From Streptomyces wedmorensis (GTDB taxonomy: Bacteria; Actinomycetota; Actinomycetes; Streptomycetales; Streptomycetaceae), in NCBI RefSeq assembly GCF_000716445.1, contig NZ_JNWK01000038.1, positions 1 through 64,000 on the forward strand: a stretch of 64,000 nucleotides of DNA. The letters are read 5' to 3'. The notes below the pieces were generated by a model. It was given only the letters and a program-made list of their open reading frames with translations, searched no databases and had not been told where the DNA came from. The position numbers and the translations under genes were made by a program. Positions 17,180-25,920 of this stretch are shown here, piece by piece; positions within the stretch are counted from its first letter, which is position 1; each line of letters begins with the position of its first letter.

Positions 17180-17637
17180 TCACCCGGCTCCAGCACAAGA
17201 TCGCGAAGTCGCGCTGGAGTGTCGGGACGGATTACCCGGGGTCCCGCCGCCCTCGACATCGGCCACCATCGTGCGCAGGACCTTGAGCGCGGCCACGTAC
17301 TCCTCGTCGCTGATTCCCTGGTGGACCACGGCGCGCACCTCGGTCGCCGGCTCACGGAGCTGCACTCTGACGCTCTCCCCGGCATCCGTGAGGTGCAGGC
17401 GCTGCCCGTCGTCGATCCGGAGCCATCCGCGCTGGAGCAACCGAGCGACGACCCTGTGATTTCGTGCGGCCCATCGGCGAGGTGTGTCAGCTGCACGACG
17501 ACTTCCTCACGGTTCGGTGCCGTGGGACCGCCGTTCACACGGTTGAGCACCCAGCACTGCGGCTGCGTGACGTCGATCCTGGCCATGGCGTCACGCAGAT
17601 GCCGGGCGACGGCCGGGCCGAGTGGCCGGCATGTCAC
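17180..17637 (-). pseudogene. MarR-family regulator, frameshifted
   Basis: The N-terminal part (AVARHLRDAMARIDVTQPQC, VNGGPTAPNREEVVVQL) is in one frame to about 17460. The rest (ARLLQRGWLRIDDGQRLHLT, DAGESVRVQLREPATEV, HQGISDEEYVAALKVLRTMV) is in another. Joined, they give a MarR winged helix with its beta-wing. A single-base change near 17455-17465 explains the break. It faces the response regulator tail to tail. Confidence 0.7.
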
Positions 17638-17694
17638 CGGTGGCGGCCGGGTTTGCCGGTGCCTGATCGGTGGTGGCTTCGGTCAGCGCTGACC

Positions 17695-18330
17695 GCAATA
17701 CCCTCGGGCCGTCCCCGGCCCGCCGCGACGCGCTCGCCCGCCGCGACGCGCTCGCCCGCCGCGACCATCACCTACAACGTCATCGAGGCCGTCGTCGCGA
17801 TCACCGCAGGCACGATCGCCTCCTCCACCGCGTTGGTCGGCTTCGGGCTGGACCCCGTGATTGAGGTGTCCTCCGCCGCGGCGGTCACCTGGCAGTTCTC
17901 CGCGCGAGCCACGCCGTGCGCGAGGCACGGGAGAAGACCACCCTGCGGATCATCGCCGTCTCCTTCTTCGCCCTCGCCGCCCACGTGAGCATCGACGCCG
18001 TCCGAGCCCTGGCCGGCTCCGGCGAAGCCGACCGCTCGATGCCCGGCATCGTCATCGCAGCTTTGTCCCTGGCGATCATGCCCTTCCTCTCCGCCGCCCA
18101 GCACCGCGCGGGCCGCGAACTCTGATCCGCCTCCGCGGTCGCCGACTCCAAGCAGACCCTGCCGTGCACCTGCCTCTCCGCCGTCCTCCTCCTCGGCCTC
18201 GTACTCAACGCCACCCTCGACTGGTCCTGGGCCGACCCCATCGCCGCCCTCGTCATCGCCGCCATCGCGATCGAGGAAGGCCACAATGCCTGGCAGGGCC
18301 AAGGCTGCTGCGCGCCCCCCACGCCTCTGT
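17695..18330 (+). pseudogene. Cation diffusion facilitator, decayed paralogue
   Basis: Blocks in three frames match the intact transporter at the end of the window: TITYNVIEAVVAITAGTIAS and GFGLDPVIEVSSAAAVTWQF in one, then EKTTLRIIAVSFFALAAHVS and PGIVIAALSLAIMPFLSAAQ in another. A TGA at about 18123 then interrupts GREL, and SASAVADSKQTL continues in the same frame. An 18-base unit (CGACGCGCTCGCCCGC plus two bases) is tandemly repeated near 17725-17762. There are several independent lesions, so no functional protein is expected. Confidence 0.75.
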
Positions 18331-18439
18331 CCCCGCCGGGGCCGCCGCAGCCAAGGGGGACGCGTGCGGCCGCAAGCCGGGCTGCAGACGCTGTTCGTGA
18401 GCCTCGCGCAACCCCGTCCGTGCGCCGAGACCGCCATCA

Positions 18440-18817
18440 TCAGCGGGCTGGGTGCGGGGTTTGTGGCTGATTGGCGCGGCGTTCAGTGGCCGCGGGGGCG
18501 TACATGATGACCGCCATTCCGGCAAGGCAGACCAGCGCGCCGATGATGTCCAAGCGATCGGGGCGGTAGCCGTCGGCGACCATGCCCCACGCGATCGACC
18601 CGGCGACGAAAATGCCGCCGTACGCGGCGAGGATCCGGCCGAAGTCGTCATCGGACTGGAAGGTTGCCACCACCCCGTACAAACCGAGTGCGATGACGCC
18701 TGCGCCGATCCAGACCCATCCCTTGTGCTCGCGGATGCCCTGCCAGACCAGCCAAGCGCCCCCGATCTCGAACAGGGCGGCGACGGCGAACAGGCCGATG
18801 GATCGGGCGACGAGCAC
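18440..18817 (-). CDS. YnfA-family (UPF0060) small membrane protein
   Basis: The 125-residue protein has four predicted helices: [60 protein letters not shown] and [32 protein letters not shown] and the preceding acidic EIGG motif are typical of YnfA, an SMR-like family. It starts at GTG 18817, 48 bases after the MerR regulator in the same direction, so the two are probably cotranscribed. Confidence 0.85.
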   Translation of the reverse strand: MLVARSIGLFAVAALFEIGGAWLVWQGIREHKGWVWIGAGVIALGLYGVVATFQSDDDFGRILAAYGGIFVAGSIAWGMVADGYRPDRLDIIGALVCLAGMAVIMYAPAATERRANQPQTPHPAR

Positions 18818-18865
18818 GGCAGGGAATCTCTGGAGCAGGGGAGCGGCGGGAAGGGGAGGGCGCGG

Positions 18866-19642
18866 TCATGCGGCGGGGTCGAACAGGTCGCTGATCAGTC
18901 CGGCACCGTCGGCCGGCGCGCGGACTTCCAGGTGCAGGCGCGGGCCGTCGAGGAGGAGCCGGAAGTCGAAGAACGGGCAGCACTGCTGCTCGGCCGCCGC
19001 CAGTTCCGCCACCCGCACCGTCCGGTCGACGGGCATGGTCAGGCGTAGCCCGTCGACCACCGCAGTCCGCACGGCGCCGTCGACCGCCTCGCGCCATTGG
19101 GCGGTCCGCTGGCGCAGGCCTTCGCGGGTCAGGGCGCAGGCCACTGGGGCCGTCCGCCACCCCTCCGCCTCGGCGGCCCGGCGGCTGGACACGAGCATCA
19201 CGTCCACCGACTGCATGCCGACAGCGGTCGGAGCCGCCGGGTCAAGGCAGCCGCACTCAGGATCACAGGGGCTCGCACGATCGGGAAGCGCGTCCAGATG
19301 CTCCAGGGCGGTGTGCAGGGAGGCAGTGAACGCATCCAGCTCGGCGGCGCGAGCCCCGGCCTCGGCCAGGCGGGCGGCAATCCGCGGCCGCAGGTCGGCT
19401 TTCACGTCCCGGCAGGCACCGGCCTCCCACACCGCCAGCAACTCGCCGATCTCCTTCAACGGCAGCCCGAGGTGCTTGGCCGCACCGATGAACGCGAGTC
19501 GCTCGACCGCGTCCTCGCCATACGCCCGGTAGCCGGCCGGGGTCCGGTCCGCCGGCAGGAGTCCGGCTCCCTCGTAGAAGCGCAGGGTGGTCGCCGGCAC
19601 GCCGGAGCATTCAGCGAGCTGGGAGATCCTCATCGTGCTCAT
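18866..19642 (-). CDS. MerR-family regulator, cysteine-containing
   Basis: From ATG 19642 the protein begins with a MerR winged helix (MRISQLAECSGVPATTLRFY, EGAGLLPADRTPAGYRAYGE). A dimerisation coiled coil follows to about residue 115. A C-terminal region has clustered cysteines (SPCDPECGCLD) and a final EQQCCPFFDFRLLLDGPRLH module. The cysteines suggest metal or metalloid sensing, but the ligand is not identifiable. The operator/promoter at 19655-19678 has the MerR layout. It precedes ynfA. Confidence 0.88.
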   Translation of the reverse strand: MSTMRISQLAECSGVPATTLRFYEGAGLLPADRTPAGYRAYGEDAVERLAFIGAAKHLGLPLKEIGELLAVWEAGACRDVKADLRPRIAARLAEAGARAAELDAFTASLHTALEHLDALPDRASPCDPECGCLDPAAPTAVGMQSVDVMLVSSRRAAEAEGWRTAPVACALTREGLRQRTAQWREAVDGAVRTAVVDGLRLTMPVDRTVRVAELAAAEQQCCPFFDFRLLLDGPRLHLEVRAPADGAGLISDLFDPAA

Positions 19643-19654
19643 ACCTCGACGGTA

Positions 19655-19678
19655 GACCTTCGCCCCAGGTCGAAGGTC
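19655..19678 (-). promoter_or_regulatory. MerR-type operator/promoter of the merR-ynfA unit
   Basis: On the minus strand GACCTTCG and CGAAGGTC are perfect 8-bp arms separated by 8 bases. They lie between a TTGACC -35 element and a CTACCG/TACCGT -10 with a spacer of about 19 bases, the over-long spacing MerR regulators correct by DNA distortion. The -10 ends only a few bases before the merR ATG, so the mRNA is leaderless or nearly so. Confidence 0.65.
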
Positions 19679-19936
19679 AAGCCGGAACCCGCGCGCTCGT
19701 CGGCGCCAGGGCGGCGACCGCCGTGGCGCCGGTACGAGGGCCCCCGCCGGGCACCTTGCCGGGCATCCGCCACACCGCACACCGTCCCGCGTGCGGCTGG
19801 AAGAGCAGGCCAGGTGGCCTTCAGGAACTCCACGACCCGCTTCGCCTTCCTCTTCCTCGGTCGTGTTGCGGTTCGAAGCGGGTGTGTTCCTGCGGTGAGG
19901 CGGACGGTCGGGGCGGCTGCTGGTTACCTCGGGTTG

Positions 19937-20158
19937 TTACCACTCGGGGTGTACGTCGTGGCTGTCGTAGCGGGAGCCTGTCTGGGTGATCCACGGCCTG
20001 AAGCGGCCGGGTCCGGAGTCTTCGTGGGCGTAGGCAACCGGCTCCTCGGTCTCGTCGGTGACGATGACGGCTCCGGCCTTCTGCGCGCATCGCAGTGAGT
20101 GTGTCCAGTGCCGGCCGTGATGACCGGTGCGGTAGTCAGGGGGCTTGCATTCGGTCAT
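19937..20158 (-). CDS. Small hypothetical protein
   Basis: The 73-residue frame starts MTECKPPDYRTGHHGRHWTH and ends PGRFRPWITQTGSRYDSHDV. Its balanced composition with Asp, Glu, Tyr, Trp and His argues for a real protein rather than high-GC noise. A weak GAGAAG ribosome binding site precedes the ATG. No family was recognised. Confidence 0.45.
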   Translation of the reverse strand: MTECKPPDYRTGHHGRHWTHSLRCAQKAGAVIVTDETEEPVAYAHEDSGPGRFRPWITQTGSRYDSHDVHPEW

Positions 20159-20338
20159 CGCTTCTCACCGCCGTGTGACGTCGCGTGCCTGCCGTACGGA
20201 ACGAACAGGCACCCGGTTAGTGTCGAACATGCAGAAATACCCCATTTATGCAATTTTGAACATACAGGTGGTCGGCAATCGGGCAGGCCCGGGTCGCGGT
20301 CCACCACGTCAGGCCGTGCAAGCCGGGAGGGAGAAACG

Positions 20339-20722
20339 ATGCCGTCATCCGTCTCGGTCCTCCTCTACAGCAGCGACGCCGACACCCGGGCACAGATCCG
20401 GCTGGCCGTCGGCCGCAGCCCCGCGCCCGACATCCCGCCGGTCACGTTCGTCGAATGCGCGACCCTTCCCGCGGTCCTGCTGGCACTGGACACGACCCGA
20501 TTCGACGCCTGCGTGCTGGACGGCGAAGCAGTCCCCGCCGGCGGCATAGGCGTCTGCCGACAGATCAAGAACGAAGTCTTCCAGTGCCCACCGGTCCTCC
20601 TCCTGATCGGACGGCCACAGGACGCCTGGCTGGCCACATGGAGCCACGCCGACGCCACGATCACCCTGCCCCCGGACCCGACGGAAACCGCTGCATCCCT
20701 CGCCACACTGCTCCGCGCGTGA
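20339..20722 (+). CDS. Response-regulator-like (pseudo-receiver) protein
   Basis: The ATG at 20339 follows GGGAGGGAG. The 127-residue protein is a receiver-like alpha/beta domain without an output domain: SVSVLLYSSDADTRAQIRLA, RFDACVLDGEAVPAGGIGVC and PPVLLLIGRPQDAWLATWS. Asp in CVLDGE sits at the phosphoacceptor position, but the switch Thr and Lys are not evident. Small stand-alone receiver-like proteins of this type are widespread in Streptomyces. No partner kinase is nearby. Confidence 0.75.
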   Translation: MPSSVSVLLYSSDADTRAQIRLAVGRSPAPDIPPVTFVECATLPAVLLALDTTRFDACVLDGEAVPAGGIGVCRQIKNEVFQCPPVLLLIGRPQDAWLATWSHADATITLPPDPTETAASLATLLRA

Positions 20723-20957
20723 GGACCCCTCAGGAGGCGCGCCCTCATACCCCGGCGCTCTACCGGCGCACCGTGCCGGGAGCCGTCACACGGCTCAACA
20801 CGCAGCTCGATTTCCAGAAGCGCTCGGATACCTCCCGAAGCGGCAAACGGCTGCCGTCCGTTTCAGCAACACGTGATCGCCTGACGTGAGGCGACAGCCG
20901 CGTGTGCCCTGGCGGGGTGGCTGCAAAACCAGGCAACACGCCACGTACGGTCAGCGC
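20723..20957. other. Short intergenic region
   Basis: No gene or clear terminator is seen between the receiver-like gene and the next hypothetical gene. Confidence 0.3.
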
Positions 20958-21524
20958 ATGCACGACCAACGAGACCAGGATCAGGACCAGGACACCGGCA
21001 AGGCAGCGCCCCAACACCGCGCCCCCGCCGCCGACGGCGCCACGGAAGCCGAAGCAGTGGTCTTCGTGTGCGCGACGTGCGAAGTCCCTCTGACGGGCCC
21101 CCTCATTCGACTGCCCGCAGTTCCCGAGGCGCCGTACTACGAGTGGTGGAACGCCGAGGAGCCCGGCCCATCCCCGCCGACTGTCCCGTCAGGCCGCTAC
21201 GCCATCGAGACCGAACCATACGGTGCACCCCTGGTGGCCTCCGAAGTCCCTGCACAGGCGATGCCCCGCTACGGGACGATAAGCAACGAGCACGGGCAAT
21301 ACCTCGTGTCGCAAGGCCCGCGCGGCAACATCGTCATCAACCCCGACGACGCCCACGGCCTGGAGTACCACCACGCGTCCCCCGCTTGCTGCGGAGCAAC
21401 ACCGACCGGCGGAATGAACCAACTGTGCACCTGCGGCACCCTCGTCGCCACGCTCTGCTCCGACTGCTGCTGCCCGTACGAACTACATCTCTCACCCGAC
21501 CGCGTCCGCGCCGTCGGCCCCTGA
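20958..21524 (+). CDS. Cysteine-rich hypothetical protein
   Basis: ATG 20958 is preferred over earlier in-frame codons because the sequence before it is noise. The 188-residue protein starts with an Asp/Gln-rich stretch (MHDQRDQDQDQDTGK). It has a CATCEVPLTGPLI motif near residue 40 and a C-terminal Cys cluster (ACCGATP, LCTCGTLVATLCSDCCCPYE) suggesting zinc binding. No family was recognised. It may be an immunity-type or structural protein. Confidence 0.7.
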   Translation: MHDQRDQDQDQDTGKAAPQHRAPAADGATEAEAVVFVCATCEVPLTGPLIRLPAVPEAPYYEWWNAEEPGPSPPTVPSGRYAIETEPYGAPLVASEVPAQAMPRYGTISNEHGQYLVSQGPRGNIVINPDDAHGLEYHHASPACCGATPTGGMNQLCTCGTLVATLCSDCCCPYELHLSPDRVRAVGP

Positions 21525-21619
21525 GACGAGACTGGACCGCACGCACTGCTCGCCGACATTTCCACGTCTGTCGGGCAGCGGCTGCTTCCGATCACCACCG
21601 ACATTCGCGTCCAGGTCGC

Positions 21620-21641
21620 AGGTTCTGGTCCAACTTTTATG
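21620..21641. repeat. Isolated copy resembling the inverted-repeat end of the 41.5-42 kb elements
   Basis: GGTTCTGGTCCAACTTTTAT here matches the GGTTCTGGCTCAACTTCTGT end at 41665 and 41990 in 18 of 22 positions. It stands alone, so it may be a relic end of a lost element or a coincidence. Confidence 0.3.
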
Positions 21642-21749
21642 GAGCGGTGACGTTCAGCGTTGTTGAGCAACTCTGCGATGGTGATGTGCCACCAGGGGTC
21701 CAGCCAAGGTGAGGTCAAAAGCCGCCACGAGTCGATTCTGGTCTCCGAG

Positions 21750-21860
21750 CTGCCGCAGTGAATACCGAATTTACTGCGGCAGGGCTTCTACCGTGATCAT
21801 CTCGGCCTGCGGCGGGCTCTCTGGCTGCCACAGGCGAGGTGTACGCATTTACCGCGGCAG
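21750..21860. repeat. Inverted repeats beside the integrase; candidate att core
   Basis: CTGCCGCAGTGAAT (21750-21763) and ATTTACTGCGGCAG (21769-21782) form an inverted repeat with one mismatch and a 5-base centre. A third half-site, ATTTACCGCGGCAG, lies at 21847-21860 at the start of the integrase frame. Inverted arms around a short spacer are the layout of a tyrosine-recombinase core site. They could also be an operator. Confidence 0.4.
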
Positions 21861-22947
21861 TGCCGGAAGGGCGGGCGGGCGTGACGATCGAACCGGTGAC
21901 CGAACTCGGGAGCGGGGGTGCGCTTCGGTTGCCGCGCGCTCGGGTCGTACCTCTGTCCGCCCCGCCCGCGTCGTACACCGCGGCGGTCGAGCGCTACCTC
22001 ACCGGCGCAGGCATCGCGAAGTCCTCCGCGCGGATCTACCGGATCTCGCTGACGACGTGGGGCTGGATGCTCGCCGGCGAACCGGCGCCGACCGGACCCG
22101 CCCGCCGGGGCGCGAAGCCGCCTGTCTTCCCCGTCACCGCGATCGACGACCCGGCGCTGCCGGAGGTGCTGGCCGAGCTGGCGGCGGCCCGGGCGGACGA
22201 GATGGACGCCGACACCGTCAACCGAGAGCTGTCCATCGCGCGCAAGGCGATTGGCTGGTGGCAGCGCCAGGGCTGGGTCAGCGTCGATCCGACGATCGGC
22301 ATCGAGCGGCGGCCGGCACCGCCCGACCGCACCAAGGCCCTGGCGGAGAACCAGATCGCCGCCCTGTGGCGCCCGGACGTCGCGCTGCGGGAGAAGACGC
22401 AGTGGACGATGCTCTACGAGTCCGCCGCCCGCGCGGACGAGGTGCTGTGCCTGAACGTCGAGGACCTGTACCCGCAGGACAAGCGCGGGAAGATCACCGC
22501 CAAGGGCGGGGCGACCGAGTGGATTCACTGGCAGTCCGGCACAGCCCAGCTCCTGCCCCGCCTCATCGCCCGCCGCACCCGCGGCCCACTGTTCCTCACC
22601 GACCGCAAGGCCCCGGCCGGAACGCCGACGCTCGACGTGTGCCCGGAGACGAGCCGGGCCCGGCTCTCCTACCGCCGGGCCGAGGAGATCTTCGAGGAGA
22701 GCACCCGGCTACTGGCCAACCCGTTCGCCTCACCCGAGGACATCGAGGACTTGGACGGCTTCACCCTCCACAGGCTCCGGCACAGTGCCCTGACACACGA
22801 CGCCGAAGACGGCACCTCGCCCCGATGCTGCTGGCCCGCTCCCGCCACGCCTCCGTCCGCTCCCTGGAGCGGTACGCCCGCCCCAGCGTCGACGCGGTCG
22901 CCCGGCACGTCGCCGAACGCTGCCCCGCCGCACGCCGCCGGACCTGA
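21839..22947 (+). pseudogene. Tyrosine recombinase/integrase with C-terminal frameshift
   Basis: The frame from GTG 21839 (or 21881) contains a SAM-like core-binding region (SYTAAVERYLTGAGIAKSSA), the first catalytic Arg in LYESAARADEVL and HRLRHS (catalytic His-Arg). Near 22805 the reading frame breaks: APMLLARSRHASVRSLERYA, with the catalytic Tyr in LERY, continues in the next frame to the stop at 22947. A single-base deletion in ACCTCGCCCCGATG explains it. Without the tyrosine the protein should be inactive. Confidence 0.8.
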
Positions 22948-23092
22948 CCCTCGCCGTTTGCGGCTGGTGACAGCATTCTTACCGGCACCCCGAGTTCAGT
23001 CACCCGCGGCCTCCGTCATACCGGAGCGCGGCATGTCATGAGCGGCGCGGCCGTACCGGCGATCACTCCTCGTCGGCCCGGGGGCAGGCTGG
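22948..23092. other. Short intergenic region
   Basis: Nothing was recognised between the integrase relic and the end of the leftward racemase operon. Confidence 0.3.
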
Positions 23093-23986
23093 TCAGCTGC
23101 CCCGTCGTCTCTGGTACTCATTCATCAGCGAGACTGGCTCCGGTACCACGGTCAGGCCGAGGAAGCGGTGTGCGGAGGCCGCGAACTCCGCTGGAGAGCC
23201 GGTGACCAGGAAGCGGTCCGAGCGCGATACGTAGGAAGCAGGCAGGCGAACAGAGCGTGCGGCGGCCTGCTGCCCGAGCGCGTCAGTGACGGCTCGGGCA
23301 GCCGCCGGACCGGAGGTCGCCAGTCTGACGCCGGGACCGACTCTGTTCTGGATGAGATCCTGGATCACAGGGTAGGCGGTGCAGCCGAGGACGAGCGTGT
23401 CGAGGTCCTTACAGGCGCACAGCGGCGCAAGGCTGGCATCGACTGCGGCCTCCAGTTCCGGGCGGCGTGCCGAGGTATGAATGAGCGGGCCCAGGACCGG
23501 GCAGGCGACTGACCGTACGTCCAGTCGCGGATTCCAGCGCGCGAACGCCCTCTCGTAGGCTCGGCGACCTACGGTCGCCTCCGTTGCCATTAGACCGATG
23601 ACGCCGGACCGTGTGAGGGGGAGGGACGCCCGAGCGGTTGCCTCGATCACGCCGACGACTGGGGTGCCAGCCGGGATGTCAGGGGGGCTTCCCTTGGGTC
23701 CCGGTCGTGCGGTTCGGCAGGCGTCCGCAGTGTTGCACCCGATGAGGATCACGTCCACGGTCTGGCCATGGAGGAAGCGCAGGGCGGTCGAGGTGATGTC
23801 CGCGATCTCCGCCTCCGGCTTGTCCCCGAAGGGAAGGTTCGCTGTGTCCGCCAGGTAGATCACCTCGCAGCCGGGGACTGCGCGCCGCAGATCTTCGAGC
23901 AGGGTGAGTCCCCCGATGCCCGAGTCGAATACGCCGATGCGGGGGGCCGGAGCGGTGCGTGTCCCGTCCGCGCTGCCCCTCGTCAT
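23093..23986 (-). CDS. Aspartate/glutamate racemase (MurI-like) homologue
   Basis: The 297-residue protein has glutamate-racemase architecture: GVFDSGIGGLTLLEDLRRA at the N-terminus (substrate Asp/Ser), IYLADTANLPFG, ILIGCNTADA with the first catalytic Cys, VVGVIEATARASLP, and LVLGCTAYPVIQDLI with the second. MurI normally has GCTHYP, where His assists the second Cys; here it is GCTAYP. The enzyme may be asymmetric or have another substrate. It is the last gene of a three-gene operon and its ATG overlaps the methyltransferase stop. Confidence 0.85.
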   Translation of the reverse strand: MTRGSADGTRTAPAPRIGVFDSGIGGLTLLEDLRRAVPGCEVIYLADTANLPFGDKPEAEIADITSTALRFLHGQTVDVILIGCNTADACRTARPGPKGSPPDIPAGTPVVGVIEATARASLPLTRSGVIGLMATEATVGRRAYERAFARWNPRLDVRSVACPVLGPLIHTSARRPELEAAVDASLAPLCACKDLDTLVLGCTAYPVIQDLIQNRVGPGVRLATSGPAAARAVTDALGQQAAARSVRLPASYVSRSDRFLVTGSPAEFAASAHRFLGLTVVPEPVSLMNEYQRRRGS

Positions 23987-24618
23987 CGCCGGAGAAAGAC
24001 GATCAGGTCATCGGTCATCGAGGGGCTTTCGTGGCTCTCCACGTGCCACTCGGCGACGGCGAAACCCGAAAGCACTTCCTCGACCCATTCCTCCGCTGTC
24101 CAGATCTGCCGGAAGATGGTGTCCCGTACGAAGAGTTCCCGGTTCTTCGGCGTGTCGATGGGGACGTCGAACACGACGTGGGCGGCCACCGCGAGCTGCC
24201 GGTGAAGCGACTTGCGGATAGCGTCCCTGGACGAATAGTGCTCCATAAGGCCACCGTGGGTGATGGCGTCCACGTGCCGATCCTCTGCGAAGCCGTCGAG
24301 CCTGTCCATGTCCTGGAGCAGGAACTCGACCTCGGCGCCAGGCGCGCAGCGCCGGGCGTTGACCCGTGCCTGTTCGAGCACGGCCGGATCGTTGTCGATG
24401 GCCGTCACGCGATATCCCCGGGTGGCCTGGGCAATCGCGTGCCGGCCGGGGCCGCACCCCAGTTCGAGCACGCGGTCTCCTTCGGACAGCAGACCCGACA
24501 GCACGGAGAAGAACCGCTTGTTGCGCGCGATCCACTGTTCAATCTGTTCCGGCGACAGGTCCCACACCTGACGCTGGCGGAATACGGAGACCCAGTCTTC
24601 GGCTACGGTGCCCTCCAT
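23983..24618 (-). CDS. Class I SAM-dependent methyltransferase
   Basis: The start at 24618 is set by a GGAGGGAGTGCCG leader directly upstream of the ATG and gives 211 residues. Motif I is VLELGCGPGRHAIAQATRGY, motif II YRVTAIDNDPAVLEQAR, and HGGLMEHYSS is the post-II region typical of small-molecule methyltransferases. It overlaps the racemase start (ATGA) and lies 46 bases after the dioxygenase. Within this operon it could methylate a hydroxylated amino acid or a peptide. That is inference. Confidence 0.85.
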   Translation of the reverse strand: MEGTVAEDWVSVFRQRQVWDLSPEQIEQWIARNKRFFSVLSGLLSEGDRVLELGCGPGRHAIAQATRGYRVTAIDNDPAVLEQARVNARRCAPGAEVEFLLQDMDRLDGFAEDRHVDAITHGGLMEHYSSRDAIRKSLHRQLAVAAHVVFDVPIDTPKNRELFVRDTIFRQIWTAEEWVEEVLSGFAVAEWHVESHESPSMTDDLIVFLRR

Positions 24619-24664
24619 CGGCACTCCCTCCCTATGAGCGGTGCACGTTCGGTCGGCTCGGAAC

Positions 24665-25465
24665 TCAGGGCAAGCGAGGCAGCGTTTCACGCGGTGCGGG
24701 ATCGAAGTCCACGAGGAGGAGCGCACGGGCACCCGGCTCGGCCGAAGGCGACGACACCGGGGTGACCTCGTGCTCCACGGTCCGGTCATCGATGATGAGA
24801 CTGTCGAGCCGGTCCTTCATGGTGGTAACGAGGAAGGGCTGCTCGGCTCGGCCCCGGTACACACGTGACACTCCGCCTCGACAGTTCTGACGGTACATCA
24901 GGTGCATGGCGACGTAGTCGTGACCGTCGCGATGGCGTCCCTCGGGGGCGGGAAGGCGCGACCGGTCCGGTTCGGCGACCACTCGGATCATGTGCAGCCC
25001 CAGTACGTACGCCCTCCGAGATTCAGCGGCTTGAGACACGATGTCGAGATCGGTCTTGAGGAGTCCAACCATTCCGTCGGACATCAGTTCCGACTTGGGA
25101 ATCGGATCGAAGAACCGCGCTTCCCCCGCGTAGAGGGGAATGACCTTTGCGGACTGCTGGAAGGAGGCATGGGGAAGAGGGGAAAGGGTCCAGTCGGTTC
25201 CGTCGGAGACCGCCTCTACGCGTCCGAATCTGCGGTACCTGTAGGGGAGTTCCGGAAGATAGGGATCAGGTGGAAGATCGAGCCACGAATCCCAGCCGGG
25301 GATGTCCGAGCTGCCCGAAAAGAGAGAGCTCGGTATAACGACTGCGCCATTCGTTCGAAGATCTCTGCCCAAGCAGGCTTCGAGAGTGGCTGGCCGACCG
25401 GAGGGCATCGTGTCGACAGGGACCACAACAGAGTTCGGTAACGCCTCCAAGATACTCCTCACCAC
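24665..25465 (-). CDS. 2-oxoglutarate/Fe(II) dioxygenase, amino-acid hydroxylase-like
   Basis: The core HRDGHDYVAMHLMYRQNCRG carries the HxD iron ligands; the distal His is in DDRTVEHEVTPV and an Arg follows downstream. The layout matches the 2OG-Fe dioxygenase family (PF10014-like) that includes free L-amino-acid hydroxylases. The GTG at 25465 gives 266 residues. A TTG at 25450 preceded by GAGGAG is an alternative start. It is the first gene of an operon with a methyltransferase and a racemase. Confidence 0.75.
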   Translation of the reverse strand: MVRSILEALPNSVVVPVDTMPSGRPATLEACLGRDLRTNGAVVIPSSLFSGSSDIPGWDSWLDLPPDPYLPELPYRYRRFGRVEAVSDGTDWTLSPLPHASFQQSAKVIPLYAGEARFFDPIPKSELMSDGMVGLLKTDLDIVSQAAESRRAYVLGLHMIRVVAEPDRSRLPAPEGRHRDGHDYVAMHLMYRQNCRGGVSRVYRGRAEQPFLVTTMKDRLDSLIIDDRTVEHEVTPVSSPSAEPGARALLLVDFDPAPRETLPRLP

Positions 25466-25620
25466 TCGAATCGCTTTTGGCGTGTGCCCATGCGACTATG
25501 AAAGTTCCCAGACGTCCCGTCAAGGGCGCTGGCGCTCGCCCCGAAACACTCTGACTTCAGCGCACATGAGACGACGCATGCGCAAGATGCGCTTCCCGGC
25601 CAACCTGCTCGTGGCTGTTC

Positions 25621-25920
25621 GTGGGCATCCTCGCCAAACTGCACGGCCAGGGCGAGGCCGATCAGGTCGCCCGCGTCTGGGCCCATGACGAAAAGGTCCG
25701 CCACCTCTATATGACGGCCGTCACCTCCCGCGTCTGCGCCGTGGACTGGACGACCGCCGGACGGATCGCCTTCCGGGCCACCGCGTACGGCCACCACACG
25801 GACTTCCTCGCCACCCGCTTCGCCAGGGAGGCCCTCAACCCTCGGGACTCTGGCGCACGCTGGTGCTCCTCGGTCATGCTGCGGGAGCTGAGCCCCGTGA
25901 TCGGACGGAGTCCCGCATGA
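25621..25920 (+). CDS. Hypothetical protein, possibly truncated
   Basis: The GTG-started frame reads GILAKLHGQGEADQVARVWA, HDEKVRHLYMTAVTSRVCAV and RATAYGHHTDFLATRFAREA and looks coding. The last 25 residues are less convincing. Its TGA overlaps the ATG of the next gene (ATGA). Coding-like sequence continues upstream in other frames (MRKMRFPANLLVAV near 25580), so the gene may be 5-prime truncated. The family was not recognised. Confidence 0.35.
   Translation: MGILAKLHGQGEADQVARVWAHDEKVRHLYMTAVTSRVCAVDWTTAGRIAFRATAYGHHTDFLATRFAREALNPRDSGARWCSSVMLRELSPVIGRSPA

Noticed and set aside
17725..17762. Tandem 18-base unit as a CRISPR or iteron
   Set aside because: Only two copies, without spacers, inside a decayed transporter gene; best explained by slippage.
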